From an uncultured Alphaproteobacteria bacterium (GTDB taxonomy: Bacteria > Pseudomonadota > Alphaproteobacteria > Rickettsiales > Midichloriaceae), in the NCBI GenBank assembly GCA_903860855.1, contig CAIOSF010000155.1:1-5697 (forward strand): 5,697 nt of DNA, given 5' to 3'. Positions 1 to 5,697 of this stretch are shown here, piece after piece; the first letter of the stretch is position 1; every line of letters begins with the position of its first letter. A program made the translations under genes and the position numbers. The notes below the pieces were generated by a model. It made no database searches, was not told where the DNA came from, and saw nothing but the letters and a program-made list of their open reading frames with translations.

Positions 1-218
1 AGGTAGCCATTCAAGGCAATCTTGATAACTCTCTATTACTTATTGATGATAAAAAAAGAATTGAGAAGGAAGTGTTGATGATCCTTGATAACGTCGATAT
101 AACAAAAAACTTTGTCTTTAATCTTGGCCACGGTGTGTTACAAAGATCAAGAATAGAAAATATACACATAGTTATAGAAACGATTCGATCATATGAGCGT
201 GAACATTGCACCATTTAA
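1..218 (+). CDS. hemE: Uroporphyrinogen decarboxylase, C-terminal end (partial)
   Basis: This is the last 71 codons of an open frame that enters from the left edge; the first full codon is at position 3 and the stop is TAA at 216-218. The peptide carries the family's C-terminal landmarks: AIQGNLD near its start and FNLGHGV in the middle, including the conserved His of the LGHG motif, followed by IENIHIVIETI, which matches the usual final helix. The enzyme decarboxylates the four acetate side chains of uroporphyrinogen III to give coproporphyrinogen III, in the cytoplasm, for heme synthesis. Two spots differ from the usual family pattern: NLDN where NLDP is usual, and LQRSR where alphaproteobacterial proteins usually have LPxTP. 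The last 26 nt overlap the start of dnaB in another frame. The identification rests on the motifs; most of the protein lies outside the window. Confidence 0.88.
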   Translation, partial: VAIQGNLDNSLLLIDDKKRIEKEVLMILDNVDITKNFVFNLGHGVLQRSRIENIHIVIETIRSYEREHCTI

Positions 219-1614
219 TTCTGAAGCTGAAGAGGCAATACTTGGAGCTTTCATAAACAATAATGAGAATATTAACAAAGTAGGAGATTATCTCCTACCG
301 GAACATTTTTATGTTGAGATCAATAAAAAAATCTATGCACTTATTCAGAAACTTATTAGCAACGGCCATCCAGCTACTTATCTAACTGTCAAAAGTTGCT
401 TTAGGGATGAGAGCAATATGGGGCAGATTGAGGAGTATCTTGTTGATATAACCAGCAAGGCCCAACTCCTCTCTGATGTTATATCTCTTGGTCGCATAAT
501 CTATGATAGTTATATAAAGAGGCAGCTTATTCAAATAAGTCAGGATGTAGCGGTTAGGGCTTCCAAAAGTTCCATCAACGAAAGTGGTCAGGAATGCCTT
601 GAAGAGGCTGAGCAAATGCTCTTCAACTTGGCCAGCAGGGGTAACACTGAAAATCGTTGTATAAGCCTCTCAAGGGCCGTGTTCAATACTGTGGAGCACA
701 TTAAAATACTAAAGCATAGCGGTATTAGTGTCGCTGGAGTATCAACGGGTTTTATTGCCCTTGATAGGATCACGGGAGGATTACAAAATTCTGACTTGAT
801 AATATTGGCGGCAAGACCATCTATGGGTAAAACAGCTCTAGCTGTTAATATTGGCTATAATGCTGCAAAAAGCTTCTCTAGGGATCCAAAAAATGATAAA
901 TCCGTTGTAATCTTTTCCTTAGAGATGTCCACGGAACAAGTTGTAACACGTATCATCTCAACTCTTACTAATATCGCGAGCAGTGAGTTGCGTAAGGGTA
1001 GCTTTTTAAATGGAGAAGAGATGTCTAGGGTGACGTCCGTCACAGCAACGGTAAAAGACATACCACTATTCATAGACGATACCGCTTCCCCCACTATATC
1101 GGCGATCCGCACCAAAGCTAGGAGAATGAGTAGACAATATAACTTAGGCTTGATAGTTGTGGATTACTTACAATTAGTGAGGGGATCGACGGAATATTCC
1201 AACAGGGTCAATGAGATTGGTGAGATATCACAGGGTCTTAAAGCGATAGCAAAAGAATTAAATATACCTGTTATTGCCTTATCACAATTGTCCAGGGCTG
1301 TTGAGAGCAGAGATGATAAAAGACCACAGCTCTCAGATCTGAGAGAAAGTGGTAATATAGAGCAGGATGCTGATGTTGTTATGTTTTTGTACAGGGAAGA
1401 ATATTATCTAAGCAGAAGTCTTGGACCTGAAGCCCACACAGAGAACACTGACTATCAAAAGAAATTATCATTTGTAAAAAACACAGCAGATTTGATAATA
1501 TCAAAGCATCGAAATGGGCCAACTGATACTATTCAATTGTTCTTCGATGGTGCCACTACAAGATTTGAGAATTTAGCCAAGGATCTAGAAGGTAACGCTT
1601 CCTATGATAGATAA
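193..1614 (+). CDS. dnaB: Replicative DNA helicase DnaB
   Basis: This 473-residue protein matches the usual DnaB length (E. coli 471). It forms the hexameric 5'-3' helicase that unwinds the fork and recruits primase. The N-terminal domain (about residues 7-110) opens with PFNSEAEEAILGAF, the standard family start, which supports the ATG at 193. The RecA-like ATPase domain starts near residue 180. Walker A is ARPSMGKTA (207-215; K213, T214), the catalytic Glu is in FSLEMS (E244), Walker B is IVVDYLQL (321-328; D324), the sensor is ALSQLSR (Q365), the RESGNIEQDAD motif is at 384-394, and the arginine finger region is ISKHRNGPT (R440). The segment at about 403-432, between YREEYY and the arginine finger, is long, as in alphaproteobacterial DnaB. 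No intein is present. The start lies inside hemE with only a weak purine-rich stretch upstream, so translation may be coupled to hemE. Confidence 0.97.
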   Translation: MSVNIAPFNSEAEEAILGAFINNNENINKVGDYLLPEHFYVEINKKIYALIQKLISNGHPATYLTVKSCFRDESNMGQIEEYLVDITSKAQLLSDVISLGRIIYDSYIKRQLIQISQDVAVRASKSSINESGQECLEEAEQMLFNLASRGNTENRCISLSRAVFNTVEHIKILKHSGISVAGVSTGFIALDRITGGLQNSDLIILAARPSMGKTALAVNIGYNAAKSFSRDPKNDKSVVIFSLEMSTEQVVTRIISTLTNIASSELRKGSFLNGEEMSRVTSVTATVKDIPLFIDDTASPTISAIRTKARRMSRQYNLGLIVVDYLQLVRGSTEYSNRVNEIGEISQGLKAIAKELNIPVIALSQLSRAVESRDDKRPQLSDLRESGNIEQDADVVMFLYREEYYLSRSLGPEAHTENTDYQKKLSFVKNTADLIISKHRNGPTDTIQLFFDGATTRFENLAKDLEGNASYDR

Positions 1615-1660
1615 AAACAATCTGTTAGACCAATTCCTGATTTTAACTACTGCGTTGAAG

Positions 1661-1706
1661 AGTTATTACATTACGTCAATTTAGTCTATTACAAGCCCTA
1701 ATAACT
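1661..1706. repeat. 8-bp perfect inverted repeat in the dnaB/mutS convergent gap
   Basis: AGTTATTA at 1661-1668 is the exact reverse complement of TAATAACT at 1699-1706, with a 30-nt spacer. The right arm covers part of the mutS stop codon and its last codons. It is the only notable structure in the 83-bp gap between the two convergent genes. The stem is almost all A/T and has no adjoining long T-run on either strand, so it is a poor intrinsic terminator. It may be chance. Confidence 0.25.
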
Positions 1707-4319
1707 ATACCATATCCCCCTCCGCCCACTATCACCACTAGCTTCATCTATCTCCCTCAGCAATTGGTGGGCGCGATCAGTAACCCTCTTAGGCATACCG
1801 GCAAGTTCGGCCACATAGACACCATATGACTTATTTGCCTTGCCTTGTCTTATTTCATGTAAAAATATTATCTTTCCATCACACTCTTCAATGTTCATTG
1901 TATAAAATCTTATACGACTCAGTACATTATCTAGTTGAGCAAGTTCATGATAATGGGTGGCAAATAGGGTCCGAGCTTTGATGTTATCGTGAATATCCTC
2001 AAGTACCGCCCTCGCTATGGCCAAACCATCGTAGGTTGCTGTACCACGACCTATTTCATCAAGAATAATAAGGGAGTTAGCTGTAGCATTATTCAATATA
2101 TATGCAGTTTCGAGCATCTCAACCATGAAGGTTGACTGGCCTTCAGCTATATTGTCTGATGCCCCAATCCTACTGAAGAGCCTATCTATAAGGCTTATTC
2201 TAGCCCTACTGGCCGGTACAAAACTTCCCATTTGAGCCAATATACATATCAGAGCATTTTGCCGAAGAAATGTGCTCTTACCTGCCATATTCGGCCCAGT
2301 GATTAACCAAAGATTATCAGTTTCATTCATGAAACAGTTGTTAGGAGAGAAATAACTGTTGGTCGATGTCACGGTCATGGATAACTCAACCACTGGGTGC
2401 CTACCGGCGACTATCTCTATCATTACTTGTCTACAATCACCGCCAGTTGTTGCTCCAGCATGATAGCCTTCAACTATCGGTCTCACATAATTCCTTGTCA
2501 CAGCTAATTCAGCCAGGCTACTGGCAACATCGATAGAAGCAATGGCTTGAGACATGATGATTATTGTCTCAAACTCAGCCGTAATCTTGGATGACAATTC
2601 TTCTATAATCTCAAATTCTAATTGTTTAATGCGTTCATCGCAAGTAAGGATCTCCTGCTCAAGAGCCTTCAATTCGATGGTATTATATCTAATGCCAGTA
2701 GATAGTGATTGTTTATGGAAAAAGATATCATCTTTCATTTTACCGGCATAAGAGGGATTTATCTCAACGTAATATCCTATTATATTGTTTTTGCTGATTT
2801 TTAAAGTTGAAATTCCAGTCAGATCTCTATACCTATCCCTAAGCTCAGTTATCGCCATATCTGATGAATCTCGCAGCTGAATATGCTTATCAATGACAGG
2901 AGAATAGCCCCTATTGAGAAAGGCTGACCCACTTAAAATACCGGTTTTGATTGCCCTTTGCAGCTCATCGAGCAGCAAGGAGAATGTGGAGATATTGTCA
3001 ATGATTCTAGCAATGGCATGACACGCTTGTGTGCGGATTGATAATTCATTATTACCACCTATTTTAGCGCCAATATCGTTATGGCAGATCGATCTAATGT
3101 CTGCGCCAGGAGCAACACAGTACAAATCTTTAAATTGATCGGCTATCCCAGTAGTTAGAATTACTGCCTCCTTTATCCTGTTCGCAAGGCTTAATCCATC
3201 CCTCATCACAGCAAGATCACGAGGGGTAGCTCTTTGCGCACCAATCCTACTGACCGCCCTTTCCACGTCTGGGAATGACCTGAGCAATTCTCTAATCTTT
3301 TGCCGCAAATTTCCATTTTCAACAAAAAACTCAATACGATCGAGCCGTTCGTTTATGGCATGTACATCAACCAAAGGTGAGTGCAAGTAAGCCGATAATA
3401 GGCGAGATCCTGAGGCCGTCATAGTCTTATCTATAGCTTTGAATAAAGTACTACTACCACCACTCTTCCTTTGAATTGGCGTTTCAAGCTCAAGATTTAT
3501 TCTGGTAGCTGGATCTATCGCCATAAATTGCGAGGCTTCGATCTTCTTTGGTAACCGTAATTTAGGCATTGTAGCTTTATGGGTATAGCGAATATATTCG
3601 ATCAAAGCCCCAAGCACCGTTGTTTCCGTCGCTTCCAAGCTTCCCACTGTTGTGATTTGTTCTGAGCCGTAAGCATCAACTATACTTTGCCATCCTCTCC
3701 CTTCATCAAAAACATTGTTTGGGCGACGGGTGACACAGGCTGAGAGGTTACATCTTGCAGTGATTGATCTTAGGAGATCAGCATCACCATCAGCAACCAA
3801 GATTTCTTGAGGGCTAAGTCTAACAAGCTCAAGCGATATGGCATCTTGATGTAAAGTTTCATAGTAGCATTCACCCGTTGATACATCAGCCCAAGCGAGG
3901 GCGTTGCGATTACCCAAGGCTATAGCGGCTATATAGCTATTGCTTCGGGCATCAAGCAATCCCTCCTCTATGATGGTTCCTGGCGTTACAATGCGGACAA
4001 CTTCCCTACGCACTACTGCCTTATAACCACGTTTTTTCGCCTCTTCTGGTGTTTCTAGTTGCTCACATATAGCGACGCTGTAACCATTACGGATCAATTT
4101 TTGCAAGTATGACTCACTTGCGTGGTGAGGAACTCCACACATTGGTATATCATTGCCCTGCTGTTGCCCCCTTTTCGTCAGTACGATGTCCAGTTCCTTT
4201 GAGGCTATCAAAGCATCATCATAAAAGAGCTCATAGAAATCACCCATACGGTAAAATAACAAGTACTCAGCATGAGCTTTCTTAATCGCCAGGTACTGGC
4301 TCATCATTGGGGTTGACAC
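1698..4319 (-). CDS. mutS: DNA mismatch repair protein MutS
   Basis: This 873-residue MutS1 protein recognises mismatches and small loops and signals to MutL. The mismatch-binding domain begins at once: TPMM then [12 protein letters not shown], with the F28-x-E30 wedge that contacts the mispair. Connector and lever/clamp regions follow (about 120-650, with [11 protein letters not shown] at 544-554). The ABC-type ATPase domain has Walker [11 protein letters not shown] (674-683), the GQSTFMVEM signature (727-735), Walker [12 protein letters not shown] (750-760; D754, E755) and the THYHEL histidine motif (788-793). The helix-turn-helix region [13 protein letters not shown] ends near 843. The chain then stops within about 30 residues, so the usual clamp-binding and tetramer-forming tail is missing. 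The start is GTG at 4319-4317; no in-frame ATG lies between it and the upstream stop, and GGAA sits 9 nt before it. It converges on dnaB and diverges from nuoI. Confidence 0.97.
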   Translation of the reverse strand: MSTPMMSQYLAIKKAHAEYLLFYRMGDFYELFYDDALIASKELDIVLTKRGQQQGNDIPMCGVPHHASESYLQKLIRNGYSVAICEQLETPEEAKKRGYKAVVRREVVRIVTPGTIIEEGLLDARSNSYIAAIALGNRNALAWADVSTGECYYETLHQDAISLELVRLSPQEILVADGDADLLRSITARCNLSACVTRRPNNVFDEGRGWQSIVDAYGSEQITTVGSLEATETTVLGALIEYIRYTHKATMPKLRLPKKIEASQFMAIDPATRINLELETPIQRKSGGSSTLFKAIDKTMTASGSRLLSAYLHSPLVDVHAINERLDRIEFFVENGNLRQKIRELLRSFPDVERAVSRIGAQRATPRDLAVMRDGLSLANRIKEAVILTTGIADQFKDLYCVAPGADIRSICHNDIGAKIGGNNELSIRTQACHAIARIIDNISTFSLLLDELQRAIKTGILSGSAFLNRGYSPVIDKHIQLRDSSDMAITELRDRYRDLTGISTLKISKNNIIGYYVEINPSYAGKMKDDIFFHKQSLSTGIRYNTIELKALEQEILTCDERIKQLEFEIIEELSSKITAEFETIIIMSQAIASIDVASSLAELAVTRNYVRPIVEGYHAGATTGGDCRQVMIEIVAGRHPVVELSMTVTSTNSYFSPNNCFMNETDNLWLITGPNMAGKSTFLRQNALICILAQMGSFVPASRARISLIDRLFSRIGASDNIAEGQSTFMVEMLETAYILNNATANSLIILDEIGRGTATYDGLAIARAVLEDIHDNIKARTLFATHYHELAQLDNVLSRIRFYTMNIEECDGKIIFLHEIRQGKANKSYGVYVAELAGMPKRVTDRAHQLLREIDEASGDSGRRGIWYSY

Positions 4320-4328
4320 CGTTCCACA

Positions 4329-4332
4329 TTCC
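4329..4332 (-). promoter_or_regulatory. Ribosome binding site deciding the mutS GTG start
   Basis: On the - strand GGAA lies at 4332-4329, 9 nt before the GTG at 4319-4317. The in-frame upstream stop is TAA at 4376-4374 and there is no ATG between, so this short Shine-Dalgarno match supports the GTG start. That start also places TPMM at the N-terminus, where the family has it. Confidence 0.5.
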
Positions 4333-4344
4333 GATTTTATGGAC

Positions 4345-4373
4345 TTGTCAATTAGATAGCGATCATCTAGGAT
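4345..4373 (+). promoter_or_regulatory. Candidate sigma-70 promoter of nuoI
   Basis: A -35 element TTGTCA (4345-4350, five of six consensus bases) is followed by exactly 17 bp and then a -10 element TAGGAT (4368-4373, four of six, including the first TA and last AT). Transcription would start near 4380 and give a leader of about 27 nt before the nuoI GTG at 4407. It lies in the 87-bp divergent region. The spacing is ideal, but the -10 match is moderate. Confidence 0.45.
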
Positions 4374-4381
4374 TTAATCAA
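4351..4381 (-). promoter_or_regulatory. Candidate sigma-70 promoter of mutS
   Basis: Read on the - strand, TTGATT (4381-4376) is followed by TATCTA (4358-4353) at 17 bp or by TCTAAT (4356-4351, five of six) at 19 bp. Transcription would start about 25 nt upstream of the mutS GTG. The elements overlap the candidate nuoI promoter on the other strand. A perfect TTGACA (4351-4346) is also on this strand but has no acceptable -10 at the right distance. This is a weak call, based on position and partial matches. Confidence 0.3.
4361..4376 (+). repeat. Promoter-region repeat, copy 1 (upstream of nuoI)
   Basis: GATCATCTAG, one extra G, then ATTTA. The same 10-mer followed directly by ATTTA occurs at 5143-5157, just before pccA. 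Copy 1 overlaps the candidate -10 of nuoI. The left half also forms a small inverted repeat with TAGAT at 4353-4357 (TAGAT, 7 nt, ATCTA). A shared operator is possible, but a 10-base match within a window this size can be chance. Confidence 0.25.
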
Positions 4382-4406
4382 CAAGTTTATTTCCCATCTG
4401 AAGCGT

Positions 4407-4871
4407 GTGATAGCATTTATTCGCAGTCTAGTTCTTGTCGATATACTTAGAGGTCTGTATATTACCCTGATATATTTATTTCGCAGAAAAGTCACCATTA
4501 GATATCCTAACGAGAAGGGTACGATAAGCCGCCGTTTTCGAGGAGAGCATGCATTAAGGTTTTACGAAAACGGTGAGGAACGGTGTATAGCGTGTAAGTT
4601 GTGCGAAGCTGTCTGTCCAGCCCAGGCCATCACCATAGAGGCTCAGGAGAGAGATGATCGTAGTCGCAGAACCACAAGATACGATATAGATATGACCAAA
4701 TGCATATATTGCGGGTTTTGCCAGGAAGCCTGCCCAGTTGATTCGATCGTTGAAACACCAAACTTTGAATTTGCTACTGAAAGCCACAAGGCCTTACTCT
4801 ATGATAAAGCAAAGCTGATGCGAAACGGAGCTGAATGGGAGAACGTAATGAAGGATGATCATTCTGCGTAG
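4407..4871 (+). CDS. nuoI: NADH-quinone oxidoreductase subunit I (NuoI)
   Basis: This 154-residue peripheral-arm subunit of respiratory complex I corresponds to TYKY. It carries two 4Fe-4S clusters that pass electrons from NADH towards quinone on the cytoplasmic face of the inner membrane. The two ferredoxin motifs are complete: [12 protein letters not shown] (C60, C63, C66, C70) and [12 protein letters not shown] (C99, C102, C105, C109). The invariant stretches RFRGEHALR and [12 protein letters not shown] are also present. The N-terminal helix (about residues 4-25) is the membrane-associated end. The GTG start at 4407 is chosen because MIAFIRSL aligns residue for residue with the Rickettsia-type N-terminus; the frame is open back to 4371 but without ATG, GTG or TTG. 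The C-terminal tail is a few residues shorter than usual. No nuoH precedes it and no nuoJ follows it, so it seems to be transcribed alone. Confidence 0.96.
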   Translation: MIAFIRSLVLVDILRGLYITLIYLFRRKVTIRYPNEKGTISRRFRGEHALRFYENGEERCIACKLCEAVCPAQAITIEAQERDDRSRRTTRYDIDMTKCIYCGFCQEACPVDSIVETPNFEFATESHKALLYDKAKLMRNGAEWENVMKDDHSA

Positions 4872-4895
4872 ATTCCATCAATTACGTAGCATTTT
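4864..4895 (+). terminator. Weak candidate terminator of nuoI
   Basis: CTGCGTA (4864-4870) can pair with TACGTAG (4883-4889) as a 7-bp RNA stem with one G-U pair and a 12-nt loop, followed by CATTTT (4890-4895). The stem includes part of the nuoI stop codon at 4869-4871. The T-run is short and the stem is only moderately stable, so termination by this element is uncertain. Confidence 0.3.
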
Positions 4896-5156
4896 AAAAA
4901 GTTGGAATTTGATTTTATGTCATCATGAACTTAGTTTTTCTAGCATCTGGTTCTATTTAAGGCCATCTATGGATAAGCATCCGTATTAATCAATAAGATT
5001 ATTTGTTATTAACTCAGGCAACGTATATGCACTTATGCATTAATTAGCCATAACACTTCATGTTATTACAGAAGTCTTTGCTATAAATCTTTATACTTGT
5101 TACACCCCGAACAATAATTTATAAGCTAGTTGTAATGATCTGGATCATCTAGATTT
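4872..5156. other. 285-bp AT-rich intergenic region between nuoI and pccA
   Basis: No coding frame, tRNA or other RNA gene is recognisable here; stops are frequent in all + strand frames, and nothing resembles nuoJ or another nuo remnant. It holds the candidate nuoI terminator at its left end and the candidate pccA promoter at its right end. Between them are a 7-bp hairpin with an AAGC loop (4968-4985, one G-U pair) and a short direct repeat of TATGCA (about 5025-5040). It is the longest non-coding stretch in the window. Confidence 0.6.
5097..5125 (+). promoter_or_regulatory. Candidate sigma-70 promoter of pccA
   Basis: TTGTTA (5097-5102, four of six -35 bases, including TTG) is followed by exactly 17 bp and then TATAAG (5120-5125, five of six -10 bases). 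Transcription would start near 5132, giving a leader of about 25 nt before the ATG at 5157. This is the best-looking promoter in the window. Confidence 0.5.
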
Positions 5157-5157
5157 A
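5143..5157 (+). repeat. Promoter-region repeat, copy 2 (upstream of pccA)
   Basis: GATCATCTAG directly followed by ATTTA, whose last A is the first base of the pccA ATG. It matches copy 1 at 4361-4376 except for one inserted G in copy 1. Here it falls in the predicted leader and covers the region where a ribosome binding site should be. That could suit a repressor or translational control site, but nothing in the sequence proves a role. Confidence 0.25.
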
Positions 5158-5697
5158 TGATGAGAAAAATACTGATAGCAAACAGAGGCGAGATTGCCTG
5201 CCGTATTATTAGAACAGCAAAACGCCTTGATATACGCACTGTCGCAATCTACTCAGAAGCAGATGCAAGCGCCCTACACGTAAGGTTGGCGGACGAGGCT
5301 GTATACGTTGGTCAGTCACCTGCCACTTCAAGTTATCTGAACGCTAAGCATATAATGGATGCAATTAAGATATCTGGAGCCGATGCCGTTCATCCTGGTT
5401 ATGGCTTTTTATCGGAAAACGCGGCATTCGCCAAATTGCTCGCAAAAAACAATGTTACTTTCATCGGCCCATCCGCTGATGCTATAACCAAGATGGGAGA
5501 TAAGATAGAAGCAAAGAAGATAGCTCAGGCTGCTGGCGTGAGCGTGGTTCCGGGCTACCTAGGCACAATTCGCGATGAAAAAGATGCTTTGCGGATCGCA
5601 AGCAAGCTAGGCTATCCAATAATGTTGAAAGCTGCTGCTGGTGGTGGTGGTAAGGGCATAAGGATAGTGCGGGGCCCTGATGAAATGAAACAGGCAT
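5157..5697 (+). CDS. pccA: Propionyl-CoA carboxylase alpha subunit, N-terminal part (partial)
   Basis: The first 180 codons of a biotin-dependent carboxylase run off the right edge. The biotin carboxylase N-terminal domain starts with KILIANRGEIACRIIRTAK, then HPGYGFLSENAAFA, FIGPS and KMGDKIEAKK. The ATP-grasp domain follows with the glycine-rich loop AAAGGGGKG near residues 159-167. VVPGYLG fits acyl-CoA (propionyl-CoA) carboxylase alpha chains, whereas acetyl-CoA carboxylase AccC normally has VPGSDG; this is the reason for calling pccA over accC. The subunit carboxylates biotin with ATP and bicarbonate; the beta subunit then makes methylmalonyl-CoA, which feeds succinyl-CoA. Two ATGs are adjacent (5157 and 5160); 5157 gives the same length before KILIANRG as the common MFKKILIANRG start. 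The Shine-Dalgarno signal is weak (GGAT at 5142-5145). The biotin carrier domain is outside the window. Confidence 0.9.
   Translation, partial: MMRKILIANRGEIACRIIRTAKRLDIRTVAIYSEADASALHVRLADEAVYVGQSPATSSYLNAKHIMDAIKISGADAVHPGYGFLSENAAFAKLLAKNNVTFIGPSADAITKMGDKIEAKKIAQAAGVSVVPGYLGTIRDEKDALRIASKLGYPIMLKAAAGGGGKGIRIVRGPDEMKQA

Noticed and set aside
11..214. A 67-codon - strand frame at the left edge.
   Set aside because: It is antisense to the end of hemE, whose LGHG and QGNLD motifs establish the coding frame.
382..1115. Three - strand open frames inside dnaB (382-615, 588-773, 855-1115).
   Set aside because: They lie fully opposite a strongly conserved helicase frame, their products have no recognisable domain, and they overlap each other.
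1604..1684. A 26-codon + strand frame beginning MIDKNNLLDQF, overlapping the last 11 bases of dnaB.
   Set aside because: It is very short, resembles nothing I recognise, has no clear ribosome binding site of its own, and fills a convergent gap where such a frame can arise by chance.
1615..1697. A - strand stem with GTTA/TAAC followed by TTGTTTTTAT as an intrinsic terminator of mutS.
   Set aside because: The stem is only four base pairs with a loop of about 16 nt, so the T-run alone is not enough.
2554..2751. A 65-codon + strand frame opposite mutS.
   Set aside because: It is antisense to a conserved part of MutS and its serine-rich product has no recognisable motif.
4554..4787. A 77-codon - strand frame opposite the cluster-binding part of nuoI.
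   Set aside because: The nuoI frame is certain from its eight cysteines, and this antisense product resembles nothing.
4968..4985. A 7-bp hairpin with an AAGC loop between nuoI and pccA as a terminator or RNA element.
   Set aside because: It has no following T-run, includes a G-U pair, and is too small to call a structured RNA.
4872..5156. The possibility that the gap is a decayed nuoJ or another lost nuo gene.
   Set aside because: No frame in the gap gives a hydrophobic stretch or any residue pattern like NuoJ, and stops are dense.
5482..5697. A 71-codon - strand frame opposite pccA.
   Set aside because: It is a low-complexity product arising from the GCT/GGT codon run of the biotin carboxylase on the other strand.

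Overview
The window looks like a piece of an alphaproteobacterial chromosome, most likely from a host-associated lineage of the Rickettsiales or a similarly reduced group. This is inferred from protein resemblance: the N-terminus of NuoI and the N-terminal domain of MutS read like Rickettsia homologues, and DnaB has the alphaproteobacterial-type C-terminal segment between its helicase motifs. The DNA is moderately AT-rich, intergenic spaces are short, and nuoI stands alone instead of inside a full nuo operon. The genus cannot be fixed from the sequence alone.

Layout. A + strand pair opens the window: the 3' end of hemE (uroporphyrinogen decarboxylase, heme synthesis; stop at 216-218) overlaps the start of dnaB (replicative helicase, 193-1614) by 26 nt. 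A convergent gap of 83 bp follows. Then mutS (mismatch recognition ATPase) fills 4319-1698 on the - strand. An 87-bp divergent region with likely back-to-back promoters separates mutS from nuoI (complex I subunit with two 4Fe-4S clusters, 4407-4871, + strand). After a 285-bp gap with a good promoter candidate, the start of a biotin-dependent carboxylase alpha subunit, best read as pccA (propionyl-CoA carboxylase), runs from 5157 off the right edge.

The genes do not form one pathway. dnaB and mutS serve replication and repair. hemE, nuoI and pccA serve respiration and central carbon metabolism: heme for cytochromes, NADH oxidation, and propionyl-CoA entry into the TCA cycle. All five are ordinary core genes with intact motifs. 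There is no mobile element, CRISPR array, tRNA or rRNA, and I found no previously undescribed system. The points most worth a second look are the MutS that stops right after its helix-turn-helix region, the isolated nuoI with its own promoter, and the hemE/dnaB overlap.
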